Shown here piece after piece: positions 11,001 to 21,683 of a stretch of 64,000 nucleotides of DNA. Each line of letters begins with the position of its first letter. Within the stretch, counting starts at the first letter, position 1. Below the pieces are notes generated by a model that was given only the letters and a program-made list of their open reading frames with translations, made no database searches and was not told the DNA's origin. Source of the DNA: Tetmemena sp. SeJ-2015 (lineage: Eukaryota > Ciliophora > Spirotrichea > Sporadotrichida > Oxytrichidae); the NCBI GenBank assembly GCA_027382625.1, contig JAJKFJ010021253.1:29444-93443 (forward strand), written 5' to 3'. A program made the translations under genes and the position numbers.

Positions 11001-11789
11001 TTAGATTAGCTTGCAGCAGATTCGTACTTCCCTCTTTAATTATTAAATTCAAATGAATATAAAATGAATGATTAAATTTAAATTAAACTTTGGACGGGAG
11101 ATTAACCCTAGCCGATGCCACTGCTCTGAAGAAGTAAGAATTCGTAATCATTAGAGTATGATTGATCATTTTCAAAATTCTTAGCACTGAATTAGCTATC
11201 TTGTAGACATATAAGTAATTACTTACTTTTTGAATATATTGAATGACCCTTTGCATTGATTTCATTTAATATCTGCTATTGTTGCTTGACCTATTAAGTT
11301 TTCATGTTGTCTACTCGTTTGACTGTAGCCGCTTTGGGTCTTTGCATCAAAGCATTAACATCAAACTGCTATTCTAAGTTTTCATACTCCATAAAATGTA
11401 AGTGAGAAAATATAAGCACACAATTATTACTCCCTAGACATCTGCTGAAAGAAATCATCGCACTCGTTCATAATCTGCTTCAGGGCAGGTGCCTAAGAAT
11501 TCACTTTATCCCCTTTCCCACTCATGATAAAGATTTAAAATTAACTTCTATTCTTTATTCTATTCATGCTTGAAGTAGAGAGGTTGTTTTTATTCGTAGT
11601 GGTCGCCGAGTGAGTAACCTTTGAAGGAGAGGGCTGAAGAGTGTTTTCATTATTGCCCATAAAGTTAAGAGATTTCTAAGCCTTAACCGTTTGCCTTTAT
11701 CTCTGGGGAAGTACACCACTGGAGAGAGACTCATTGCCAAAAGAAGTAGATGAGTTTTGTTACGCATAATTGTGGGTCTATTATGACAT
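8017..11789 (-). CDS. Coiled-coil protein resembling ADIP/SSX2IP (centrosomal anchoring family)
   Basis: The start is ATG at 11789 (MSQQTHNYAQQ), followed by a long Gln/Ser/Asn-rich N-terminal part. An acidic patch (MEEESDNEEFDEVDD) precedes ITKLKFHLLSFGFP, which recalls the start of the ADIP domain (a Leu-rich helix ending GFP). Long coiled coil follows: LLKQRQKDLEYREQTEQRLF, then LEQKIILL, ETQNSKLQEQMRRLMGG and others. A 65-nt intron with a pyrimidine tract lies at 9668-9732. The C-terminal part below about 9.1 kb is Gln-rich (YLYQQQKYAQQQ) and ends DEQDEDEPGS...DDYDPFAV. Family assignment rests on domain order and the GFP motif and is tentative. The part below about 9.0 kb could be a separate gene. 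At least one single-base frame break occurs near 9.4 kb. Confidence 0.6.
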
Positions 11790-11925
11790 TTTGAATTTAA
11801 GATTTAAAAGATGATGAGAAGGAATATATCTTCCATTACATTCAATTGAGTCAAGTTCTTTAAGGATAGATTGACATACCAAGATTAATTATTATTACTT
11901 TCAAAAGCGAAAATTAGATATCAAC
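11790..11925. promoter_or_regulatory. 136-bp divergent promoter region
   Basis: It separates the start codons of the ADIP-like gene (-) and the ArfGAP gene (+). Both promoters and 5' leaders must fit here. It is AT-rich, and I cannot name elements within it. Confidence 0.45.
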
Positions 11926-13313
11926 ATGGAGCAAGAACAGAGCATCACTCCACAAGGTAACTATTAGATTCATCAAAGTATAAATATATGGACCAAATTC
12001 GCGAAATATTTTAGACTTACGGAATTTTTTAGATGGAAATTAAGTGCAGCCTCCTTCAAATCCTGAGTATTAAAATAAGTTAATAACTTTAACCATTGAA
12101 TGAGTAAAATACACTTGTATCAGAGATTATTCATGAGGAGGAGCATTTATTTACATAGATAAGTTTTTTTTAAAAAAATAATTTGAGCAAAAGGTATCTG
12201 ACATTTAAAACTACTAATAAGAAGGACTATCCCAAATGCCAGGAAGCTCTTTAAGCTCTCTTGATTTCCCTCCTATCCTGAAGTCTTCAACTTTCTAGCA
12301 ACCTCCTGAGGTAAAAGCTTACCTGACTGACTTGCTGTTGAATGACCCTTACAATAAGTTTTGCGTGGACTGCCATCACAACGTGAGTTCAGTGGCTAGC
12401 ATAACCTTTGGAATCTTTATTTGCCAGAATTGCGCTATGATCCATAGAGCTGTATTCCAGGGTCGCTCTTATTCTCAGCTGAAAGAGATCTATGACGAGC
12501 AGTGGGACGACCATCAATTGGAGGCTGTTTCTCCAGCCTTTGGAGGTAATAAGAGATTGTTCATGTTGCTGCAAGAGTACAACATCACTTAGCTTCCCAT
12601 AGCAGAAAAATATATCCACAAGTCGGTCAAATACTACCAAAGAAGACTCACTGCCGCTCTCGACAGAAATGAATAGTTCAAGGAAATTCCTCCTGCTAAA
12701 GATATGACTGAGAGAATGCAAAGAGTCCACACTACTGTCAACACTAAGCTCAATATCTACGAAAAGAAGATACTCATCATCATTTAATTTAGTCATCTTT
12801 AATAGTCTGTAATGGGAATATACTTTAGCTAGGAGATAAGATAGATGCTGAAATCCAACAAAAAGGATTCAAGAATGCAGTCACAAGCTACTTCAAGAAT
12901 AAGTTTGGAAAAAAGAACAAAACCCCAGGTGGTTCTGAGATCGAGCCCTAATCAGTGCCTCCCTAATAGGCTGATTATAACGCTGTTTCGTAAATTCTCA
13001 AATATAAGTTATTTTAATTCTCCAACCAGGGGACGAAGAAGAGCAGCAAAATATTGTTCTCTAAGAAGATGCCGGTCTACATTAAAATTTCATCTTTCAT
13101 CCTAATACTTATCTTATTTTAGGTCTTCTTGAAGAGGCATCTAACTCTCACGTTCCCTAAATTATAAAGAAACATTCAAGTGGAACTAATGGAGCTAGTC
13201 CTCATGTTGCCTAAGATCCTTAAGCTACGGAGCATAGTACCGCCGAAGAAAATTCAAAAGAGCAGCATTAAGAAGAAGAGACCTATGAGGTCCCTTAAAT
13301 TTTAAAACAATGA
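11926..13313 (+). CDS. ArfGAP domain protein
   Basis: A GTPase-activating protein for Arf-family GTPases, acting in membrane traffic. ATG at 11926 starts a short first exon (MEQEQSITPQ) followed by a GT-AG intron, then linker pieces broken by an IES. The ArfGAP domain spans about 12300-12600: KAYLTDLLLNDPYNKFCVDC, then SITFGIFICQNCAMIHR. This gives the CxxC...CxxC zinc finger and the catalytic Arg of the CxxxHR motif, then QWDDHQLEAV and GGNKRLF. A 51-nt intron (GTCTAC...TTTTAG) near 13077-13127 joins QEDAG to LLEEASN. The tail is acidic and Gln-rich and ends VPQILKQ before TGA. The segment after CAMIHR is less like canonical ArfGAPs (HISKVRS is replaced), so substrate preference cannot be inferred. 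Confidence 0.85.
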
Positions 13314-13708
13314 GAACCCTAGACTTACACTTTAATTTAAAGAAAGAAGATGAAGATATGCTTTAGAAAAATCTTAGTTATCAATTAGATTGATAGACGT
13401 GCGTGTCATTAATAAAGAAGAATTACTCTTTAATCTTAATACGTCTTCACTCTATCATCTTATAGTGTTTGAGAAAATTACTCTATATTGACTCTAGGGA
13501 AGTAATAATTATTGTTATAGAGCAGAGAGATATTTAAATTATAAAATAAATCAATTTGATTTTAAAAAGGAATACAATTGTTCACCAGGCATCATTCCAC
13601 AAAAAAGCAATTTCCTCAACATTCTGAACAAACAAAATCTACCTCACTTTAAAAGAGTATAAATAATTCAGAAACATGCCCAATTATTAAATTATGCTTT
13701 AAATATGA
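13314..13708. other. Intergenic between two plus-strand genes
   Basis: AT-rich spacer between the ArfGAP stop and the WDR26-like start. No gene seen; it should hold the ArfGAP 3' end and the next promoter. Confidence 0.45.
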
Positions 13709-16700
13709 ATGCAAAGTTCTGGGTCAAATTTTTAGTAAAATAGAAGCATTCCTTCTCCCTTGAAAGTGCTTAAAGTAAACTCAAGGACTAGCGGCAATGA
13801 AGGTGCCGCGCACTCAGGAAGAATGAATGAAGCCATGCAAGATGATGAGAACATGAGGATGACTGATATCAACTCGTCGAGTGACCCTTATCAGCAAATT
13901 TAAAGTAAGTTAAAGAACTCATAGTTACATTAACCAAAATTATGATCTCACATGTTCGCGTATCTCTTGAAAAATTTGCTAATTTTTTGACAAACTATAA
14001 TCTCGAACCTTTCTTCTAAAAGATTCTAGAGCGAAATCTTTTTGCAATTTTAAACTTGTGTAATTTCAAGAGAAATAATCTCTTCTCTCTATGCTAAGAA
14101 TTATATCTTTTTGATTGTAGTGAGTGAACAAAACGACAAAGAAATGTTGAGATTGATAGAGCAGTACCTGTTCAACAAAGGCTACCAGTGAGTTTAAATT
14201 TTTGCCTGCCTTATAAATTCTAATTGCGGCACATTATCTTCTATGAAATTCTGATTTGTCTGATTTTTATTTGTGATTTAGAGGAATAGCCAAGCAACTT
14301 GAAGAGCAATCCAATGTTAAAATGGAGGATGACTCTATTGATCTCTTCAAGCAAAAAATATTCTCATCTCAAGTTTAATTAACTCTTTTATTACATACTC
14401 AACATTTTTCGATCCTGATTTGAGTAATACTATAGGGAGAGTACTTCCCTAACTCAAGAAAGCAAGATTCACTAGTTCAAATGATTGGAGATCAGCCAGC
14501 CTCATAATAGAGCAGACAGCAACAGAATCATTTGGAGCTACTCATGATCCCACCTAATCAACAGAAGTAGATTGAGTTTTACTTATACGAGCAACACTAC
14601 TTAGAACTTCTTGAGAGAGGCTAGAAATTAGAGGCCATTACAGTTTTACAGAAGGAGCTGGTTCCCAGATCCACAGATAGAGAGAAACTTCAAACCTTGG
14701 CTTAGTTGATTACTTGCAGATCTCACACTCAGGATGAAGGAGAGGAAGAATACTTCCACTAAGTGAATGATGAGGAAGACTTAACAATGGGTGGAGAACA
14801 GATCTCAAAGTCTAAGAACTAAACTTAAAACGAGGACTTAGCAGCTGAGCAGACTCAAGATGCTTCCAGCTAGCCAGCTCAGTTGATCAAAGTAACCCTG
14901 CTAAAAAGAGAACTTCAAAGAACTCTGAGCTCAGAAAAAGAGCTCACTGGAAAGGTAGCGAAGAGGAAGGCAGAAAAGCCCTACTTGAAAAAGTCCAAAA
15001 GCTCATTCCTCCAACTATCATGATGCAACCTAACAGACTTTAGTATCTTTGTAAACAGGCTATCGCTCAACAAATTCAGAGCTGCAAGTTCCATAACGTG
15101 TATCAAACACAGTTTTCATTGCTTGAAGATCACTAATAAAACTAAAATAATGTAGTTTAATCTTCCAAAATCAACGAATAATTTTTTATTTCATTTTTCC
15201 TTATTTAGAGATTCGAAATGTCATAATGAGAAAATTTGTGATCATTTGCATTAATTTACAGTTGAATATACAATTTTTTGGAGGTTTGAATGCTCCAAGT
15301 AAATGCTGCCATCTAAATGCATTTAGAAATAGTTTTAGCTAAAACTCTTTTATTATCAGTTTAATTATTGATTGCGGTTCTAAGAAAGCACAAAGACGAA
15401 GTATGGACAGCTCTGTTCTCTCAGTCTGGAAAGAAACTTGCCACCCAAGGCAAAGACAACTTAGTTTATCTATGGACATTTTAACCAATGCTTGACTCTC
15501 CCCACTAGACTAACGCACTACAATCTTCTCTCCCCTCAACAGCTTCAAATAATGTCAAGTCCTCTAAAAAGTCATCTTAAATGAATTCTGGCTCGTTCAA
15601 ATAGTCAAGCACCTATTAGCAGGCAACTATCAACAGCCTTTTCATTATCGGATAAAATGCACTCACGAGATCAAAGCTCACTCAAAAACTATTAACTCAA
15701 TTACGTGGACTAACACTGATGACAGATGGGTTGTCACTGCATCGGCTGATCAGAATGTGAGAGTTTGGGATACCAGAACTGGCAAACTCGCTTGTGAACT
15801 TTTCCAAGACCATGCTGAAAATGTGACAAGCGCTATATTCTCTCATGATGACAAACATCTTCTGACAGTGAGCACTGACAAGCAGTTGATACTATGGGAA
15901 ATAATACCTTTGTCTGAAGTACTCATAGATTAAATTAGTCATAATCTAAAAAGTAATATTTAAATAGATAACGGAGCTAAATCTGGAGAAATAAATACTC
16001 TTCCATACAAAGCAGTAGAAGTTACCAGAGTAGAAACTAGATGCTGTCTTGAGCTTGTGATGTCATAACTGACAGGTAGCCGCTTAGTAGCTAAGGGCCA
16101 ACAACATCTCCATGTCTTCAATATCAATTAGCTGAGCTTAGGAGACAACGGTTTACAGGAAGCTATGGAAGATAGCGATTGCTAATACGAGATAGAAACT
16201 GACGATAAGATTTTCAGGATTTCAATCAGTAAGGATGGAAGATACTTATTCTTAAATAAGCATTCAAATTTGACTTATGGATTTATTGTGCTTGCATTTA
16301 AGTAATATTGGCTAACTTATCTGCGCTGGATCCTAGAATAGAAATGTACGATATGGATAGAAGATAGATATACACAAATTTAGAGTATCCACATCTACCT
16401 TATACTTTTAAAATGTAGGAATAGTAAAGAGTTTCAAAGGCTACCAGCAGCAACTTTACATGTTGAAGTGTGATTTTGGCGGCGCAAATGAAAGCTTTGT
16501 GATATGTGGTTCTGACGATGGTTAGGTTTATATCTGGTCAAAGGAAAAAGAGGACATTATTCAAAGATTGGGAGCATCGAATTCTGCTTTCTCTATTTCT
16601 TAAAACGCTCATCTCACAGCAGAGCAGAAGAGAAAGAAGAGGACTCACTCAGAGTTTATAGACTCTAAATAATCGAAGAGTGGATTCGATAGTCATTATA

Positions 16701-17317
16701 GAAAAAAGAACTTATTTCTTTTAAACTAGTCAAACAGATACAAGTGCATGCTTGGGAGGGCACACTCAGGTGTGCAATTTCGCCAGCTGGTGCCCAAGTG
16801 ATCCTTTCCTGGTCGCAAGTGCAAGTGATGACTAGACTGTGAGAATATGGGGACTGTAGGATATGTAAATGGCAGAGGTGATTGACTCCAATAAATACAT
16901 CAAACGCATTCAACAAGTCTTAAAAATGCAGTTATACTGAAGTTTAATAGGTTGATTGACGGTACTAATAGTGGAAGCGTGCGATATGCTTAGGCAGATG
17001 GATCTAAGAGAGTGAGAGGAGGTGACTTGGATGAAGTGGAGGAAGATGAAGAGGACTCTGACTTTGACGAAAATGAGATCGATGAAGATGATGAAGACGA
17101 TGATGATGACGAGGATGAGGACGAAGAAGATGAGGAAGACGAGGACATGTGCGATGAGAGCGAGTAAGAGTAGGAGCAAGTAGCTTAGCCTAGGAGAAGT
17201 TAGAGGCGAAGAGAAAGAGGAGCTGCTGCTGGCTAGGATGCTGCAGGCAATAGAAACTTGGTTGAAATATAAGAAGAGTATGAGGATGACGATGATTGGG
17301 CGGAGGAATCAAGCTGA
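13709..17317 (+). CDS. LisH-CTLH-WD40 protein, WDR26/Gid7 type
   Basis: Expected subunit of the CTLH/GID E3 ubiquitin ligase. ATG at 13709 (MQSSGSNFQQNRS) leads into a low-complexity N-terminus, a 216-nt intron (13905-14120), then LisH (EMLRLIEQYLFNKGYQ). A 94-nt intron (14188-14281) leads into GIAKQLEEQSNVKMEDDSID. The CTLH-like region (FYLYEQHYLELLERGQKLEA ... LQKELVP) is followed by the WDR26 signature IPPTIMMQPNRLQYLCKQAI and CKFHNVYQTQFSLLEDH. WD40 repeats follow: EVWTALFSQSGKKLATQGKD, INSITWTNTDDRWVVTASAD with VRVWDTRTG, and FASWCPSDPFLVASASDDQT with VRIWG. A C-terminal Asp/Glu-rich tail ends DDDWAEESS. Several breaks in the WD region are unresolved IESs or introns. The long acidic tail is not typical of animal WDR26. 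Confidence 0.9.
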
Positions 17318-17859
17318 ATTACCGTCCTTAATCAAGTAACTGAACTATCTTTAATTGCAGAAGTGAAATGAAGCAGAGTTGAAAGTATCTATACTTGTAT
17401 ATTCATAAAAACTTAAAACCTCAAATCAGTTTAATCTAGCAACACATCTAAAGCTATGTGCATAAATAGAAGTGAATGCCAAATTATCATCATTACTTAG
17501 ATTTGGGCTTGAACTCTGTTGCAGTATCAAATTATCAATATGATTCAAATAAAAAAAAGTAGTCTTTAGAGTAGTTTCACTATTCATTACAGGTGTAGCA
17601 GTTGCTTGAGCTAGTTTTTTCTAGGGAATAAACTCTACTATCTTAGCAGGCGCAATCATTTACTGATCTTATGACAGGCTGTTCAATTTAACTCCAGAGG
17701 GAGAAAATGTTTAGGAATTCACTGACAGAGATTACTGGCTTGAGGCAGACATAGCAGGCTTAAATTCCTATGCTTGGGAATTGAGAGCTTGACTTTAGCT
17801 GGAAAATTGAGGTTTAAAATTTAATGGATTATTAAATTAAAAAGTTAAAATTAGGACGC
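17318..17859. other. Intergenic, 3' flank of the WDR26-like gene
   Basis: AT-rich DNA after the WDR26-like stop. No coding segment recognised. Confidence 0.4.
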
Positions 17860-18240
17860 ACCAAACGGCACTAGGCACCGGTCGCCTTTCCTTTGAAGGC
17901 TTTTGGTTTGGTAATCCTTTTGGTGGTGGGTGAGTGCTTAAAAGGCCAAGGGATAATGGCAGCCGAAGCCCTGGGGAAGGTGGTTGAGCTGCTCACTGGA
18001 GAGATAATCAAAGGTGAGTGGTTCCCACTCACCCTCCTAATCCTGTTAGGCGTGGAGGGACGAGATCTATGGGCAAACACTCAGTCATGCAGCTGGACAG
18101 CGAAGCCAGACGCTACGGAGCAGCGACTTGCTCTCGGTCCGAAGCTACCGGATTTTTTTTTCTCCTTTTAGGTTTTTTTGGATGGTCTGCAGAAGCCGGG
18201 GGCTTCTGCTCAGAGTGTGAGGTGGCGGGGGTGCCACATG
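17860..18240. other. GC-rich hairpin-rich island, candidate structured RNA gene
   Basis: The base composition changes abruptly here against AT-rich flanks. The island contains a perfect 9-bp hairpin near 18014-18035 (GGTGAGTGG, 3-nt loop, CCACTCACC). Next to it is a CCTCC...GGAGG hairpin enclosing CTAA...TTAG. A further segment, CCAGACGCTACGGAGCAGC near 18105, resembles the tip of SRP RNA helix 8 (CCAG...AGCAG). A T-run follows at 18152. GGTAATCC...GGTGGTG near 17910 recalls the SRP Alu-domain loops. The short distance from the helix-8-like element to the T-run does not fit a normal SRP RNA, so function is open. Overlapping ORFs on both strands have no family resemblance. Confidence 0.35.
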
Positions 18241-18289
18241 TTTAATATCCCTATTCGGCTGGTAGGTTTGTGTGCGTCAGATAAGTGCA

Positions 18290-20241
18290 TCACAGCAATA
18301 TCATTGACGTCACGGCCTATCTTATTTATGCCGGGGGCCCTTTAATTCCCTTAATTATTATAAAAGTAGATGCTTAGGGGTTCAAATTTGTCTTCTGTTC
18401 TTCCGAGGGTACTGAGACTTACTACTTCAAGGGCTTGTATTCAGAAGCTGCAGTGGATAGAGATTAAGAGTTTTATTCTTTTGTCTGTGTTGATTGCACA
18501 TCATCTGTAGTATGAGTGATAGTTTTTTTCTTAAATGAGGGTATGAATTCTTAAACATTTTTTACTGCGGCCGCTTCACTCTTGGTTTCTTCGGATTTCT
18601 AGATATTTGGAACTGGTTCACTTTATTGAGATTTTGTAGCCTGATTAGTCTTCTCCTAAGTTGTCTTTGAAATAACTGCTTCACTTTAAACTTCTGTCTT
18701 TTCTTCTTTGTTTGGCTGCCTGGGTTGGTATTTTGGTTAGTACTTTGACTTATTATCGTCTTGTTTTGCCTAATTTTATACCTTTTCGCTGCTTTCATTA
18801 GTTTGCGTTTAATTTTTGTCCTGCTTAATAAATAATAAAACCTTTGTGTCTTGTTGCTTCTTTTGGTAAATAGGTTACTGAGGTTGCGAGGAGGGTGCTT
18901 ACTTCAGTGAAATAGGCTTATCTTTACTCTAGGAGGAATGAGATGATTAACTTCCGGTGTCCTTTTAAACTACCTGAACAGTTCTCACGGTACTCTCTAG
19001 ATTTGAAGGAGCATTCTAGGTAAAGACCTATCTATGGGCTTAATTCTCATTCTTTACATCACTCTTTTAAGTTTCAGTGCTTTTAATAAAATATGAGCTG
19101 GCAGGCACAATAGAGTCATTTGGCTTTTATTCTCTTTTCAGAATTTAGAACTATGGCATGCCTCCTGGATTAGATTGAGGCTTCTTTGCTACTGCTGCAA
19201 CTTGCTCCTTCTCTCTTGTCTTTTCAGTAGAAGGCTTTATTATATATAGATGAGCAAATAATATTATTTTAGCTTTCTCTCTTTCACTTTGTATAGAACT
19301 TATGGCTCTGCAGTTTCTTTCAATTGATTCTTGTCCTGGGACTTTCCTTTCTCATCTAAAAATAGGGCAATGCAATTATTGATCTTTGCTCTGCTAAATT
19401 TTCAAATAAAATGAATTCTTAAAAGCTTGGATGGGTCTTTGTGATCTCTTTAATTTTTAGGCTGCTTTTGAACATCCTGTTTAATATAATTCATACATAT
19501 GTTTGCCCTTTCTATCTTTCTCCTTTCCCTACAAAGTCTTAAGGTTTGTATTCTTACTTGACTTCTCGAATGGTCATCTGTATTCTAAGCGCGAGGATAG
19601 CTTCCATCGTAGGAACCAAAATCCTCATCCTCTTCATCGTAGTAGTCCCCCGATTCTAATAATTCAATCAATTCATTCTCACTAAGGCAAATTTATTTAA
19701 AGTATAGTATCGCCCTCCAGAGCGTGAATCCACTCTTAGTCTCTTCTTCTTGCTTGTTTTATCTTCTCTCCCCTCTTGTCTTGTTTTCTATCTTGGTAGT
19801 AATCTCTATGATCTTCCTACTCATAGTCATCCTCATAGAAATCTTCATCGTATTATTCTCTACTCTTTGAAACATCAAATTTAAGAATACATTAACTCTG
19901 TGGGTGTGCTTTGTTTTATTGATCCACTGCTCTTTTAGGATTCTTCTATTTGTCTTGTTTGCGGTTTTAAGGCTTGGCTGCTCTTGATTCTTCTTCCTTC
20001 CTTTATGGATTTCTTGAGTAGTAGTCTTCAACTTCTGAATCTATAAACAATGGTTATGTGGGCAAATAACTCTTAGGAGACTCTACCTGAGGAATACTGT
20101 TCATCCTATCTGCGTCTGTGTTTTCGCTCTAACTCGCAAATTACTGCCCCAATCTTGCTCATTAAGTTTTATTGCTATCAATTATCCTCAAATTAGTAAA
20201 AAACATACCTGCCTCATTTGGTTGCTCAATTTCTGTGCCAT
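18290..20241 (-). CDS. Gln/Lys-rich protein with PAM2-like and SUZ-like motifs
   Basis: ATG at 20241 gives MAQKLSNQMRQ, then an intron beginning GTATGT. Many coding pieces follow: MNSIPQVESPKSYLPTQPLF, an acidic Tyr-rich segment (YDEDFYEDDYEQEDHRDYY), a second acidic segment (LLESGDYYDEEDEDFGSYDG), and KPSTEKTREKEQVAAVAKKP. GGMPQFQILKREQKPN resembles a SUZ motif. A long Gln/Ser/Thr tail contains AAVKNVQEFIPSFKKK, similar to the PABP-binding PAM2 consensus (LNxxAxEFxP). Together these suggest an RNA-associated protein in translation or mRNA turnover; this is inference from two short motifs. TAA/TAG supplies most of the Gln codons. The end is taken as TGA at 18290-18292, but the true 3' end may lie near 18360, before the GC-rich segment. 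Confidence 0.65.
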
Positions 20242-21683
20242 TTTGTTAATGTTAATTTATGATATGATTTTCTACTTCCATCCATCTACGTGACCAATAA
20301 CAAAAATAAAAAAATATTCTGGCTCGATAACAAATGGAAAATTATTTAGGAGTCTATTCAATGAAACATACTTTCGCCTTTTTGCAATTTTCAGTCATAA
20401 ATAAAAGAATGTTTATTAAGCTTTTATCTTTAAGTTAATATTACTCAACTATAAAAATGACTCCAGTATCTCAAATATTTTAATTTAAAGCCCTTTATGA
20501 TAAATTAAAATTTAAAATTATTTGCTAAAAAATACGAAGTTTTTATACTAAAATAAAATAATCAGCTCTATCTTTTAAAATTTTATCAATAAAAATTACT
20601 ACAATATCCTTATTCGCATAAATCATACATCATACCTAAAGAAACTACAGATTTCAATTTTTATAAAAATAGAGCCATTAGAGATATTTGAAATCTATTG
20701 GAGGAAAAATTAGATCATATTTAGACTATCACATGATTATTACAAAACATAAGTTATCTAAAGGAAAAAAAAGACATAATTAGGATGAGGCTAAATGCTA
20801 AAAAAATTTAAGATAAACATCGGCTGCTCTATAATTAAAAATATATTTAATCTTTATTTTGCTGATATAAAGAGCAAATATAATGGGTGGGGTATATTTT
20901 ATCTCCACACTTGTTTTAAAATGTTGAACTCTAATGAAAATTCAGACTAAAACTTCTTCTTTTAATCCCTATTAAAAATCTTAAATGCTTTGATTTTAAA
21001 GGCTACAAACTATTCAAATATTGGAGAAAATAATTTAAGTATATGAGAAGTCTAAAACACATGATTATTAAAAATTATGCTATAAAATAAGCTCTAAATT
21101 ATTGTTTTAATTTTCATAAATCACTTCCTGATAGAACGAAGCAAGATAAGAAAAATTATTTTGATATTTATGAAGAAAGTATTACAGCAGAAAATTATTA
21201 ACTTCAAATCTAAATTTTCCTATCTCTTAATTTCAGTACTTTTTCTTAGGAGTTGTTAACTTTAAGGAAGAAGAAATTCTATCTTTCAATTTAAAAGATA
21301 AAATTCTATTTTTATAAAATTTAACTTTAAAATTTAATACACTTGGGTCATAGTATTTTTATATCTCTCATCATTAAATGAAGTAATAGGATTTACAATT
21401 AAAGCTTATAGATTTGTATTTAAATAAAAAAAATATGAGGCTTAACCATTACAAATATAAACATATTATAAAAATTGATGAGATTCCTCCCTCAAAGATA
21501 ATTACTTAAGATCAGCAAGATAGGCTGCATTTATACTTTAGATGTATGTAATCGCAGAGATTTTACATCTTCGAAGCATTAAACAGCTTATCAAATAATC
21601 GCTGATGAAAGATTTGAACTTGGCTCCTTTGATACTTAAGATATTTAGGAAATCTAATGGTTTAATTTAAGATTCTTGCTTCC
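20242..21683. other. AT-rich intergenic region
   Basis: About 1.4 kb, strongly AT-rich with many A and T runs and no segment that reads as protein in any frame. It separates the start of the PAM2-like gene from the end of the BCAT-like gene. It could hold germline-limited DNA, but no repeat or transposase is visible. Confidence 0.5.

Noticed and set aside
12389..12796. 135-codon minus-strand ORF over the ArfGAP
   Set aside because: It is the antisense of the conserved zinc-finger coding region and has no family features.
16910..17179. Hydrophobic minus-strand ORF
   Set aside because: It is the antisense of the acidic Asp/Glu tail of the WDR26-like protein, which reads as Ile/Phe/Leu on the other strand.
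17871..18171. ORFs on both strands in the GC-rich island
   Set aside because: Both are open mainly because of GC-rich composition, overlap hairpins and resemble no family; a structured RNA fits better.
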